DNA from: Staphylococcus pasteuri
Lineage (GTDB): Bacteria; Bacillota; Bacilli; Staphylococcales; Staphylococcaceae
Assembly: GCF_003970495.1 (NCBI RefSeq)
Contig: NZ_RXWW01000030.1
Location: 1 to 55,748, forward strand
DNA length: 55,748 bases
Direction of reading: 5' to 3'
The notes under the pieces were generated by a model. It had not been told where the DNA came from and made no database searches. It was given only the letters and a program-made list of their open reading frames with translations. Below are positions 1-9,441 of this stretch, piece after piece. Position 1 is the stretch's first letter. The number at the start of each line of letters is the position of its first letter. A program made the position numbers and the translations under genes.

Positions 1-81
1 ATACAAAGCTTAATAAATGTATTTACTTATATTTTAAAAATTAATTGCTTTATTCCAAATAGTTCTATAGTATTAATTTAA

Positions 82-95
82 AGAAAACGCTTTCA
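82..95. promoter_or_regulatory. cre (CcpA) site
   Basis: The 14-mer AGAAAACGCTTTCA matches the catabolite-responsive element consensus TGWAANCGNTNWCA at 13 of 14 positions and is nearly palindromic. It lies 36 bp before the permease start, downstream of a weak -10-like TATAGT at 66-71. That position fits carbon catabolite repression by CcpA, which is inferred. Confidence 0.65.
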
Positions 96-131
96 TAAAT
101 TGTTTATTTTGCTTTCCTGAGGAGGAAAATT

Positions 132-1535
132 ATGGCAAGACAACTGCATAGAGAGTTGAATAATAGACATATCCAATTAATTGCAATTGGGGGAGCAATT
201 GGTACTGGACTATTCTTAGGTTCCGGACAAACGATTGCATTGACCGGACCTTCACTATTATTCACGTATATGATTATTGGAATGATACTTTTTGCATTTA
301 TGCGTGCTTTAGGGGAATTATTATTAAGTGGTACACACTTTAATTCTTTTGTAGATATAGCTAATGAATATATCGGACCTTTTGGTGGTTTCGTCATTGG
401 TTGGACCTACTGGATTTGTTGGATTGTTTCAAGTATGTCTGACCTAACAGCAATGGGACAATATTTTGCTTTTTGGTATCCACAAGTACCCCATTGGTTA
501 ACCGTGTTATTCATAGTTTTAATCTTGATTTCATTTAATTTATTAGGTGCTAGATTATTTGGTGAACTAGAATTTTGGTTCTCTATTATCAAAGTTGTAA
601 CTATTGTAGCCATGGTAATTGTAGGTTTAGTATTAATCTTCTTTTCTTTCAAGACACACTACGGGCATGCGTCTTTTACTAACCTAGTTAAACATGGTGG
701 TATGTTCCCGCATGGTATATTTGGGTTCTTAATGTCATTCCAAATTGCTGTCTATTCATTTATTGGTATTGAGTTGATTGGGGTTACGGCTGGGGAAACT
801 AAAGATCCTCAAAAAACGATTCCAAAAGCAATCAATAATGTACCTATTCGAATTTTACTATTCTATATTGGCGGTCTACTTGTCATTATGTCTGTCATTC
901 CGTGGAATGGTATTGATCCAGATAGCAGTCCATTCGTGAAGTTATTTACATTGATTGGTATCCCATTTGCTGCCGGTATTGTTAACTTTGTAGTTTTAAC
1001 TGCAGCAGCTTCTGCAACGAATAGTGGTATTTATTCAAATAGTCGTATTCTATTTGGTTTATCTAAACAAGGCTTAGGACCGAAAGTGCTAAGTAAAACA
1101 AATTCAAATGGTGTTCCATATTTATCTATGTTCGTATCATCATTTACTTTATTAGTTGCAGCATTACTTAACTTCATCTTTCCAGATGCCATTCAATTAT
1201 TTATATATGTCACTACACTATCAACAGTATTATTCTTAGTAGTTTGGGCAATGATTATTGTTTCTTATATTATTTACGTTAAAAAGAATCCTCAAGAACA
1301 TAAAAATAATAAATTTAAATTGTTCGGTGGACAAGCAACTGCCTATGTCGTATTAGCATTCTTTGCATTCGTATTTATATTATTATTCTTTAGTGATGAT
1401 ACTAGAGCGGCTATCTTTATTTCACCATTCTGGTTTATCTTCTTATACTTTTATTATAAAAAGTACAAAAATAATGCTAAAGAATTAGCTGAGAAACAAA
1501 AATTAGCTGATAAAAAACATACTGAAAACCTATAA
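132..1535 (+). CDS. cycA: D-serine/D-alanine/glycine-type amino acid permease (AAT family)
   Basis: This is a 467-aa, roughly 12-helix amino acid:H+ symporter of the cytoplasmic membrane. The N-terminal NRHIQLIAIGGAIGTGLF motif, the central AETKDP-like segment (GETKDPQKTIPKAINN), and the overall length closely follow CycA/AapA, which import D-Ala, D-Ser and Gly. The GGAGGAAA ribosome site ends 5-6 nt before the ATG. A cre-like site sits upstream and a hairpin terminator follows, so it looks monocistronic and CcpA-controlled. The exact substrate is inferred from family resemblance; a GABA-permease-type role is the main alternative. Confidence 0.8.
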   Translation: MARQLHRELNNRHIQLIAIGGAIGTGLFLGSGQTIALTGPSLLFTYMIIGMILFAFMRALGELLLSGTHFNSFVDIANEYIGPFGGFVIGWTYWICWIVSSMSDLTAMGQYFAFWYPQVPHWLTVLFIVLILISFNLLGARLFGELEFWFSIIKVVTIVAMVIVGLVLIFFSFKTHYGHASFTNLVKHGGMFPHGIFGFLMSFQIAVYSFIGIELIGVTAGETKDPQKTIPKAINNVPIRILLFYIGGLLVIMSVIPWNGIDPDSSPFVKLFTLIGIPFAAGIVNFVVLTAAASATNSGIYSNSRILFGLSKQGLGPKVLSKTNSNGVPYLSMFVSSFTLLVAALLNFIFPDAIQLFIYVTTLSTVLFLVVWAMIIVSYIIYVKKNPQEHKNNKFKLFGGQATAYVVLAFFAFVFILLFFSDDTRAAIFISPFWFIFLYFYYKKYKNNAKELAEKQKLADKKHTENL

Positions 1536-1548
1536 TCTTAAGATTAAT

Positions 1549-1590
1549 ATAGAGTTTGCAAAGTTGATTTTGCTAACTCTATTTTTTTAT
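1549..1590 (+). terminator. Rho-independent terminator of the permease gene
   Basis: ATAGAGTT and GCAAA pair with TTTGC and AACTCTAT, and a run of seven T follows. Confidence 0.8.
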
Positions 1591-1668
1591 ATAACTTTGA
1601 AATTTACAAAATTTAAATGGTATATTTCATGTTAAAATAATACTTATTATTGATATAAGGAGATTAAG

Positions 1669-3867
1669 ATGGAATTACTTGAAGCATTTTTAATATTTAT
1701 ATTTGCTGTTATATTAAGTGCAATCATTAATAATCGTTTTCCTAAAATTCCCACAGCGTTTATTCAGATTGCACTGGGTGCAGCCATTTTCACCTTACCT
1801 ATTCCTATTCATTTTGACTTTGATTCTGAAGTGTTTATGATGGCTGTCATTGCACCATTATTATTTGTAGAAGGTACTCATATTAAAAGATCAAAATTAA
1901 TGGAATATAGAACACCTATCATATTGATGGCAATGGCATTAGTATTCACAACAGTTATCGGTGTCGGCTACTTTATACATTGGATTTGGCCCGAGCTACC
2001 AATGCCTGCCGCATTTGCAATTGCAGCAATACTTTGCCCAACTGATGCTGTAGCCGTATCTGCTATAACTAAAGGAAAGATTTTACCAAAGGGAGCAATG
2101 TCTATTTTAGAAGGAGAATCTTTACTTAACGATGCTGCTGGTATCATTTCTTTTAAAATTGCTGTTACTGCCCTTGTTACTGGTATGTTCTCGGCAGTCA
2201 GTGCAATTGAACAATTTATAGTATCAACAATTATAGGGATATTAGTTGGTGTCATTCTTGGTATTTTAGTAGTGCAGTTACGCGTCTTTTTAACTGCAAA
2301 TAAAGGTTTTAAAGATAATAATACTCTCACTTTTATTCAGTTACTTACACCATTCGTTATATACTTTATTGCCGAAGAATTACATGCCTCTGGTATTATT
2401 GCAGTTGTGTTTGCCGGATTAGTACATGGTTTAGAACGAGATAGATTACTTCGTGCTCAAACAGAATTACAAATTAACTATTCCCAGATTTGGAATACAT
2501 TGAGCTATGCATTAAACGGTTTTGTATTCGTCGTTTTAGGGTTTATAGTACCTGAAGTAGTTATAGAAATTGTGAAAGTTGAACCAGATAATCTTAAATT
2601 TTTAATCGGTATTACATTGCTTATTTCATTAGCTATTTATAGCTTCCGTTTCATATGGGTCTTCTTATGGTATAAAGATTTTTATTATCCTAAAAATATA
2701 CAACGTTATATTGAAGATGAAGAATTAGCAGAAGAAAAGCCACCAAACCGAATACTTTATTCATTTATCATGACTATGTGTGGTATTCATGGGACAATTT
2801 CTGTATCAATGGCTTTAACCTTACCTACAATGATGAGTCACCATCAAAACTTTGTATATAGAAATGATTTATTATTTATCGCATCATTAATGGTTTTAAT
2901 TAGCCTTATACTAGCTCAAATCGTCTTACCTCTTATTACAAAATCGGAAAACAAAGATACTAAACAAGGTATGACATATCAAGCGGCTAAAATACTTATC
3001 ATTCAATCTGTCATACAACAACTGAAAAAGAATGCTAAAGAAAATGAAAACATTGATTATAGACCTTTATTCAATCAATATTTCACTGAGCTTTCGTTCT
3101 TAATTAATGTAGAACCAGATAACAAAGATACTAAAGAACTACACAGATTAACCAAAATTGCTGAAGAAGAAGAAACAGCAACCTTAGAACGTCTTATTAA
3201 TAAAGGGAAAATTACATCTCAAGAATTATCTAATTACCGAAATATTGTAGAGTTGAGTAAATCCTATAAAGAAGCATCGTTTATCACAAAATTCTCACGT
3301 TTCTTTAACATGATTTATTTAAGATTCAAAGCGAGAAAGAACTATAGAAAACACGCTGCCCATACCTTTTCTTCAGAAGTGCAAAATAAAAATAAAGATA
3401 AAGTTAACTCAACTCATCATGAGAAAATATCAGTTGAACAAAATAATGAAAGACACAAACCTTCAAGAGATCAAATTGAAGAAAGACGTACTGAAATGTT
3501 GAAGTCATATAAAAATGAACTAAAAAGTGTACAAAAAATTATGCGCGTGGTGAATCATCAAATCACACTTAGATTACACAAAGAACAAAACAGTTCAAAT
3601 GTGCTTGAAACATCACTTGTTGTGAACCAATATTATAATTTGATACGTACATTACGTAAAAGACAAAGTACCACTCAAAGTAGAAACAATAATGCAATAA
3701 CTAATTTTTCTTCAGAAACACAATTGTCTTTACGTTTACACGCAATTTATACCGAAAGAAAATTTTTAGATGAATTAATTAAGCAACAAAAAGTCACATC
3801 AGAAATTGCTAAACAACTAAGAGAAAATATTAACTACAATGAAATTATTATTGCTGAAGAATCATAA
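1669..3867 (+). CDS. Na+/H+ antiporter, CPA1 family, with long cytoplasmic tail
   Basis: This 732-aa protein has an N-terminal membrane domain of about 430 residues that resembles bacterial CPA1/NhaP antiporters, followed by a hydrophilic, highly charged tail of about 300 residues. The membrane part holds the family's ND-type core (SLLNDAAGIISFK) and CPTDAVAVSAI. The tail contains Lys/Glu-rich probable helices and may regulate activity. It would exchange Na+ (or K+) for H+ in pH and salt homeostasis. AAGGAG lies 8 nt before the ATG. It converges on the KimA-like gene, which also concerns cation balance. Ion specificity cannot be read from sequence. Confidence 0.85.
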   Translation: MELLEAFLIFIFAVILSAIINNRFPKIPTAFIQIALGAAIFTLPIPIHFDFDSEVFMMAVIAPLLFVEGTHIKRSKLMEYRTPIILMAMALVFTTVIGVGYFIHWIWPELPMPAAFAIAAILCPTDAVAVSAITKGKILPKGAMSILEGESLLNDAAGIISFKIAVTALVTGMFSAVSAIEQFIVSTIIGILVGVILGILVVQLRVFLTANKGFKDNNTLTFIQLLTPFVIYFIAEELHASGIIAVVFAGLVHGLERDRLLRAQTELQINYSQIWNTLSYALNGFVFVVLGFIVPEVVIEIVKVEPDNLKFLIGITLLISLAIYSFRFIWVFLWYKDFYYPKNIQRYIEDEELAEEKPPNRILYSFIMTMCGIHGTISVSMALTLPTMMSHHQNFVYRNDLLFIASLMVLISLILAQIVLPLITKSENKDTKQGMTYQAAKILIIQSVIQQLKKNAKENENIDYRPLFNQYFTELSFLINVEPDNKDTKELHRLTKIAEEEETATLERLINKGKITSQELSNYRNIVELSKSYKEASFITKFSRFFNMIYLRFKARKNYRKHAAHTFSSEVQNKNKDKVNSTHHEKISVEQNNERHKPSRDQIEERRTEMLKSYKNELKSVQKIMRVVNHQITLRLHKEQNSSNVLETSLVVNQYYNLIRTLRKRQSTTQSRNNNAITNFSSETQLSLRLHAIYTERKFLDELIKQQKVTSEIAKQLRENINYNEIIIAEES

Positions 3868-3871
3868 ATAA

Positions 3872-3926
3872 AAAAACCACAATGACTATTTATTCACTTA
3901 TCTGAATATCAGTCATTGTGGTTTTT
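3872..3926. terminator. Bidirectional terminator
   Basis: A perfect 16-bp stem (AAAAACCACAATGACT with its complement) separates the convergent antiporter and KimA-like genes, with T-runs on both sides. Confidence 0.9.
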
Positions 3927-3928
3927 AA

Positions 3929-5758
3929 TTATTTTTTAAGTTTAAATGGAATTGTACAGAGGATGACGTTTTTCTGATAAATCAAATGCATTTTTAAGCG
4001 TAAGCTTGTTTGGTTGTGTAATAGATGATGCCATGGTTTCTTAGGTATAAATTCTGGCACAACAACCGTGATTAAATAATTTTGATTTTCTGCTTTACGG
4101 TGAATTTTATCGATAAATCTAGAAATCGGTCTTATAATACTTCTGTATTCCGAATGTAAAATAATAAGTCGTACATCTGGATAATGTTGTTTCCATTTTT
4201 CTTGAAATGCTTTTTCATCCTCATCACCAAATGATACATGCACTGCAATCACATCATTATTAGCTAACATTTGAGCGTAATAAATAGATTTGTCTACTAC
4301 AGTCGTAATACTCATAATAGGTACAATGGCTAAACTACGATCTACAACTGGTACATCGTATACATCTTTATCTGATCGCAATTGTTCAGCGACATTACGA
4401 TAATGCATTTTAATTCTTACAAAGATTGATACAAAGAATGGTAAGAACAATAATATAGGCCAGACATGTGTAAATTTAGTAATTAAAAATATCATAAATA
4501 CAATAAATGTAATTGTTCCACCTAGTGTATTGACTGCTAGTTTCGCTTGCCAACCCTTTGGTCTCTCTCTAAACCATTTTAATACCATACCAAATTGTGC
4601 CAGTGTGAATGGAATAAATACACCTACTGCATATAATGGAATAAGATTTTCAGTTTTACCTTTGAATAAAATAATTAATATAATAGCAAAAATTCCTAAT
4701 ACTAAAATTGAATTAGAATAACCTAATCGGTCACCTCTGACTGTAAACATTCTAGGCATATACTTATCTTTTGACATAGACGCAGCTAACATTGGAAATG
4801 CAGTAAAACCTGTATTAGCAGCCAATACTAAAATCATTACAGTAGTTGCTTGTACAAAATAAAAGGCCACATTATCACCAAAAATTTGTGATGCTAATTG
4901 TGATAATACTGTCGTTTCAGTTTGCGGCATGACACCATAAACATAAGCTAATCCTACGATACCAACTAAAAGGAATGCTAAAATACTTCCCATCGTTACT
5001 AATGTTTTGACTGCGTTTTTAGCAGCTGGATCTTTAAAATTTGTAACAGCATTTGAAATAGCCTCTACCCCTGTTAAAGAAGAAGCCCCTGAAGAAAATG
5101 CTTTTAATAGTAAAAAGAGTGTTACACCATGTACTGATGTTCCAATTGACGATTGCATATGTGGTTGTATATCACCAGTAGCAACACGCCATGTACCTAT
5201 CACTATTAACACAACTAATCCTATGATAAATAAATATACTGGGTAGGATAATAAAGTCGCTGATTCAGTTAACCCTCTTAAGTTCAATATCAAAATAAAC
5301 AAAACTAATAGACAAGCTATTAATACCTTATGATGATATAAACCTGGAAATGCAGCTACAAATGCATCGGCTCCAGAAGAAATACTTACAGCTACGGTTA
5401 AAATGTAGTCAACCAGTAAGGAACCTCCAGCAAGTAATCCCCACTTCTCGCCTAAATTCGTTTTTGACACCATATATGCTCCGCCACCTTTAGGGTATGC
5501 ATATATAATTTGTCTATACGATAATATAAGTGCTGCTAATAAAATCAATACACCTGCAGCAATTGGTAATGTATACCATGAAGCGACTGCCCCAACGACT
5601 GATAACGTAATTAGTATTTGCTCCGGCCCATATGCAACAGAAGATAAGGCATCTGATGATAATATCGCTAGTGCTTTGAATTTAGTAATCTTTTCATTTT
5701 TTAAGTCCCTATTCTTTTTAGGACGCCCAATTAAAAGTCTTTTAATTTGATTAAACAT
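3929..5758 (-). CDS. kimA: KimA-type high-affinity K+ importer (APC superfamily)
   Basis: The 609-aa protein matches Bacillus KimA (formerly YdaO) along its length. Shared features include the start (IKRLLIGRPKK), LSSDALSSVAYGPEQIL, SYRQIIYAYPKGGGAY, ANTGFTAFPMLAASM, VRGDRLGYSN and PLYAVGVFIPFTL. After about 12 helices comes a cytoplasmic domain of roughly 150 residues ending in FIPKKPWHHLLHNQ, as in KimA. The family imports K+ with H+ and is inhibited by c-di-AMP in Firmicutes. A promoter and a structured leader lie upstream on the minus strand. Older annotation calls these generic amino acid permeases, but the KimA resemblance is strong. Confidence 0.88.
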   Translation of the reverse strand: MFNQIKRLLIGRPKKNRDLKNEKITKFKALAILSSDALSSVAYGPEQILITLSVVGAVASWYTLPIAAGVLILLAALILSYRQIIYAYPKGGGAYMVSKTNLGEKWGLLAGGSLLVDYILTVAVSISSGADAFVAAFPGLYHHKVLIACLLVLFILILNLRGLTESATLLSYPVYLFIIGLVVLIVIGTWRVATGDIQPHMQSSIGTSVHGVTLFLLLKAFSSGASSLTGVEAISNAVTNFKDPAAKNAVKTLVTMGSILAFLLVGIVGLAYVYGVMPQTETTVLSQLASQIFGDNVAFYFVQATTVMILVLAANTGFTAFPMLAASMSKDKYMPRMFTVRGDRLGYSNSILVLGIFAIILIILFKGKTENLIPLYAVGVFIPFTLAQFGMVLKWFRERPKGWQAKLAVNTLGGTITFIVFMIFLITKFTHVWPILLFLPFFVSIFVRIKMHYRNVAEQLRSDKDVYDVPVVDRSLAIVPIMSITTVVDKSIYYAQMLANNDVIAVHVSFGDEDEKAFQEKWKQHYPDVRLIILHSEYRSIIRPISRFIDKIHRKAENQNYLITVVVPEFIPKKPWHHLLHNQTSLRLKMHLIYQKNVILCTIPFKLKK

Positions 5759-5811
5759 AACTCCAATACCTCTTTGTATGTTGATGGATAAACTATACTC
5801 CCAACACAGTC

Positions 5812-5856
5812 AGTTGTATAGATTCTCCCTTAATATTTTAAGGTCTATATACAACT
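5812..5856 (-). promoter_or_regulatory. Large hairpin in the kimA leader
   Basis: The 45-nt element has an outer stem (AGTTGTATAGA against TCTATATACAACT, with a 2-nt bulge) and an inner perfect hairpin CCTTAA-TATT-TTAAGG. It would lie about 25-70 nt into the transcript from the promoter at 5888-5916. It has no terminator T-run and does not resemble the ydaO c-di-AMP riboswitch consensus as I know it. Function unknown. Confidence 0.5.
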
Positions 5857-5887
5857 TAATTGTTATATTACACTTTTATTTATGTGT

Positions 5888-5916
5888 ATTCTAATGATTA
5901 ACCATTTTTATTGCAA
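5888..5916 (-). promoter_or_regulatory. Probable sigma-A promoter of kimA
   Basis: On the minus strand TTGCAA (-35, 5911-5916) and TAGAAT (-10, 5888-5893) are separated by 17 bp, which gives a leader of about 120 nt. Confidence 0.6.
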
Positions 5917-5947
5917 GCACTTTAACTCGCTAAAATATTTCTAAACC

Positions 5948-5956
5948 TGCTATAAT
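5948..5956 (+). promoter_or_regulatory. Extended -10 promoter of the Flp-like gene
   Basis: TGCTATAAT is an ideal extended -10 element (TGnTATAAT) located 55 bp before the start codon. No good -35 is visible. Confidence 0.5.
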
Positions 5957-6010
5957 AAATTACACTTAATAAAACTTTATGCAACATATTTTAAAAAGGG
6001 AACTCTAACT

Positions 6011-7510
6011 ATGAAAAAAAGGCCATTTATCATCACTCTCATTTTTACGATAGTTATACTTATAATCGTTATTATTACGAAACATTTTTTAGCTTATAAT
6101 AAAAGCGAAACATTACTAACGAAATCATCACAAAACTTTATTGATACAATTGTACAATCAGACATGAAAGCTGGAGATATTCCAGGTGCTTCAATTTTAA
6201 TAGTGAAAGATAATAAAGTCTTTTTAAATAAAGGATATGGCTATGCAAATGTTGAAAAGAAAATAAAAGCAAAACCAACAACAAAATATGAAATTGCTTC
6301 TAATACAAAAGCTTTTACAGGATATGCCATATTAGATTTAGCACATAAAGGAAAGCTTCATCTCAACGATAAAGTATCCAAATATATACCTAGATTCTAT
6401 ATGACATATAATGATAAAAAATATGATATCACTATCAAGCAACTTCTGGGGCAAAAGAGTGGCATTCCTTCGAACATTACTAGTGAGGATCAAACCGAGC
6501 AATATGGTGATTCAATCAACAATTTAGTTAATAGTATCAAAGGAAAAGAATTAAATCATAAACCTGGAGATACATTTGAATATTCAAATATGAATTACGA
6601 TGTATTGGGGTTAGTTATACAAAATGTTTCTAAGGAATCTTATCAAACCTATATTAAAAAGAATATTTTAAAACCGCTTCATATGAATCAAACATCATTT
6701 AAAACTACAAATACAAAGCATAAAAAAGAAGCAGTTGGCTATGAACAAGCCAGTGGAGTTATTAAACAAAGTGCTCCATCGTTCAATATTGGAGACACAC
6801 CTTCAGCTTATTTAATGTCGAATACTAGAGATTTAGAACATTGGGTTAAAATGCAATTATCACCTTCTAACAAAACAAAACGTATTGTTAATCAATCACA
6901 TCAAACTATCAATGAATCAAGAGGTGAAGATAATGCAAATGGTTATGCTGCAGGTTGGTTTACCAATTCAAATAATAATTATGTATATCATATTGGGACG
7001 CTAGATAACTATTCCTCAATTATATTACTCAATCCTAAGAAGTCGTACGGTATCGTTATTTTAGCAAATTTAAAATCTACCAAAGTATCACAACTAGCAG
7101 ATCACTTGAATGCACAAGTCATGAACCATAAACATTATACGACTATCGAAACTAAGATAGAACAAGCGTATGACATAAATATTGTTATTACTATTTTATC
7201 GGCATTAGGTATTTTAATTAGCTTATATTTTATTTTTAAACGTTTATTTGCTATCAAAAATGGCTTATATAAAGTTCAAAGAAGTAAAGCTTCTCTCTAT
7301 GCCTTTATAGCATTAATGTTGGTATTCGTATTAATCAGTGTAGCTATTTATTTAATTCCTTATTTTGTATTAGGAAATAATAGTTGGTCATTTGTGATGA
7401 CATGGTTACCTACCCACGCCAAATTTGCACTGTTTAGCTTTTACGGTTGTGTTATTTCAATAACTATTTTACTCATTATTATTATTTTAAGTAAAAAATC
7501 CTATAAATAA
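6011..7510 (+). CDS. flp: FmtA-like serine hydrolase Flp (beta-lactamase/PBP-like fold)
   Basis: The 499-aa protein has one N-terminal membrane anchor (about residues 7-28), an extracellular class-C beta-lactamase-like domain, and three C-terminal membrane helices. Active-site signatures are S97-N-T-K100 (SxxK) and Y191-S-N; HIG in YHIGTLDNYSS occupies the place of the usual K/H-T-G. Length and sequence follow Staphylococcus aureus Flp (498 aa) closely. The family is linked to cell-wall or D-alanyl ester hydrolysis and to beta-lactam tolerance; the true substrate of Flp is not established. An extended -10 promoter lies upstream and the gene appears monocistronic. Confidence 0.85.
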   Translation: MKKRPFIITLIFTIVILIIVIITKHFLAYNKSETLLTKSSQNFIDTIVQSDMKAGDIPGASILIVKDNKVFLNKGYGYANVEKKIKAKPTTKYEIASNTKAFTGYAILDLAHKGKLHLNDKVSKYIPRFYMTYNDKKYDITIKQLLGQKSGIPSNITSEDQTEQYGDSINNLVNSIKGKELNHKPGDTFEYSNMNYDVLGLVIQNVSKESYQTYIKKNILKPLHMNQTSFKTTNTKHKKEAVGYEQASGVIKQSAPSFNIGDTPSAYLMSNTRDLEHWVKMQLSPSNKTKRIVNQSHQTINESRGEDNANGYAAGWFTNSNNNYVYHIGTLDNYSSIILLNPKKSYGIVILANLKSTKVSQLADHLNAQVMNHKHYTTIETKIEQAYDINIVITILSALGILISLYFIFKRLFAIKNGLYKVQRSKASLYAFIALMLVFVLISVAIYLIPYFVLGNNSWSFVMTWLPTHAKFALFSFYGCVISITILLIIIILSKKSYK

Positions 7511-7661
7511 GTGACACACTTACGTTCAAATAGTTAACAGTTACGAATAATTTGATAAAACGCCCTCTTATTTCTGTTATATTAAACATAAAATAATTGT
7601 GTTATTGCAAAAAGCTCATATCTTTACACGAAAGCTATATTTTATAAAGAGGAAGTCATTT

Positions 7662-8474
7662 ATGGCCAAACGTATATCAATATTATTAGTTGTAGTTTTA
7701 TTTTTAACAGGTTGCGATTATTCAAAATCTGACAATCGTGCTGGTGTTTTTTATAATACATTCGTCCAACCTATGGATAAGTTACTGCATTTATTAGGTA
7801 GATTATTTAACGAGAACTATGGGCTAGCTATCATAACAATAGTACTCATTGTACGTTTTATTCTATTACCATTTATGCTTATTCAAGTTAAAAATATGCA
7901 TATCATGCGAGAAAAAACGAAAGTCGTTCAACCACAAATAGATAAAATTAGAGAAAAAATTAAAAATGCATCTTCTCAAGAAGAGCGTAATGCAGCTAAT
8001 CAATTATTAATGAAAAAGTATAAACAATACGGTATTAATCCATTTAAAAATCTCGTTGGTTGTTTACCAATCGTGATACAAATTCCTATATTAATGGGAC
8101 TATATATGAGTTTGAAATATCCCAGTAGTGATGGTATTACTAAATATCCACATTTTTTATGGTTTAATTTAACAGAGCCGAATATTGTGATGACTTTGAT
8201 TGCTGCTTTAATGTATTTTATTCAGCCATTAGTCAATTCTATTCATTATCCTAAAAAAGAACGCAAAACCTATTATGTCATGATGGTGTTATCTCCTATA
8301 TTTATTACTTATGCATCTTTAACATCTGCATCTGCTTTAGGCCTATATTGGTCTATAAGTGCTGCATTTTTAATTATTCAAATGCATTTTGCCCATCGTC
8401 ATTATTCAAAAGTAGGACAATTAGAAGCTGAACAACTTAGAAAGTCATTAAACACTAAAAATGATAACCATTAA
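7662..8474 (+). CDS. yidC: YidC/Oxa1/Alb3 membrane protein insertase (paralogue)
   Basis: I chose the ATG at 7662 because GAGGAAG precedes it and it yields a lipoprotein signal (LLVVVLFLTGC, lipobox Cys). The 270-aa protein has the YidC core: YGLAIITIVLIVRFILLPF with the conserved substrate-groove Arg, NPFKNLVGCLPIVIQIPI, and SASALGLYWSISAAFLI. It inserts small membrane proteins, alone or with Sec. Compared with my recollection of the housekeeping staphylococcal YidC (about 290 aa with a strongly basic tail), this one ends in a short, mixed-charge tail, so it is probably a second copy. The housekeeping gene is not in the window. Confidence 0.85.
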   Translation: MAKRISILLVVVLFLTGCDYSKSDNRAGVFYNTFVQPMDKLLHLLGRLFNENYGLAIITIVLIVRFILLPFMLIQVKNMHIMREKTKVVQPQIDKIREKIKNASSQEERNAANQLLMKKYKQYGINPFKNLVGCLPIVIQIPILMGLYMSLKYPSSDGITKYPHFLWFNLTEPNIVMTLIAALMYFIQPLVNSIHYPKKERKTYYVMMVLSPIFITYASLTSASALGLYWSISAAFLIIQMHFAHRHYSKVGQLEAEQLRKSLNTKNDNH

Positions 8475-8487
8475 ATAACTAATCAAA

Positions 8488-8544
8488 AAATAAAAGCGAC
8501 TTAATGTCACCTATATAAAAGGTAACATTAAGTCGCTTATTTTA
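8488..8544. terminator. Bidirectional terminator
   Basis: AATAAAAGCGACTTAATGT and its near-perfect complement form a long stem between the convergent YidC and epimerase genes. Confidence 0.85.
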
Positions 8545-8549
8545 AATTA

Positions 8550-9401
8550 CTATTTGATAGGATTCATACCATCTTTCCAAGTTGAATAAATTAATTTACC
8601 ACCTTGGGCTTTGAATTTATCATTTGTGATACCACGTTCAAATGGTTGTGCTGGTTGAATATCAATTTCAGGATCAACATTTAATTGTTGTTTATACCAT
8701 TCAGCAAAGTCAGAACCTTTAACTGGTTCGTCATCAGCAACGTTATAAATACCATTATCAAAGTTTAACGCTTGAATTGATGTTTCAACTGCATCATCAA
8801 GATGAACAAATGAAGTAACGCCATCTGACAATGTTACTTTACCATCGATAAATTGATTATAAATCATTCCGTCTTTTCCATACCAAGTACCTGGTCCGTA
8901 TAACCAACCAAATCTTAATACGACATATTCGTCCATGCGAGATGTTTCTTCTTCAAGACCAATAACACCATCAACTGTAATTTTACGATCACCTGTTGAA
9001 TCTAAATCTAATGATGTTTCTTCAGTTGCAAGACCTTCACCTGCTTCATAAACGAAACCAATACTTTGTGCAATGACTTTTTTCACATCATATTTTTGAG
9101 CAGCATCTATTAAATTTTTTGAACCTTCAACACGTACTTTAGTATTCGCAGACATATCAACATTTTTTAAATCTGTGATTTGATTGATAATGATTTCTGG
9201 ACGGAAATCTGCAATAGCACTATCAATAGTATCGTATTTTAGAATATCTCCAATATATGCTTTTACATTAGATGATTCTAATTTTTCTTTACCATTTTCA
9301 GATGTAGTGAATCCAGCTACATCATGTCCTTCTTAGATTAATCTTTTAGTTAATTTTGTTCCGATTAAACCTGTCGCTCCAGTTACAAAAATTTTACTCA
9401 T
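8550..9401 (-). pseudogene. NAD(P)-dependent epimerase/reductase gene with an internal stop
   Basis: The reading frame starts at the ATG ending at 9401 (AAGGTGAG ribosome site) and encodes MSKIFVTGATGLIGTKLTKR, a classical Rossmann GxxGxxG. A TAA at codon 23 (plus-strand 9333-9335, in ...LI*EGHDV...) interrupts it. The same frame then runs open to 8550, 284 codons in all, with no other damage. Codon 23 was probably AAA or CAA. The family is extended SDR (NAD-dependent epimerase or NmrA-like). Reinitiation at the internal ATG at 9155 would lack the cofactor motif, so loss of function is likely unless the base is a sequencing error. It lies 40 bp downstream of the YagU-like gene on the same strand. 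Confidence 0.85.
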
Positions 9402-9441
9402 ATTCTCACCTTTCCTTTATTTTTCTATTAGGGGGATATTT

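Noticed and set aside
7599..7661. N-terminal extension of YidC, or a MifM-like leader peptide
   Set aside because: It has no ribosome site, would bury the lipoprotein signal, and shows no arrest-peptide features I could recognise.
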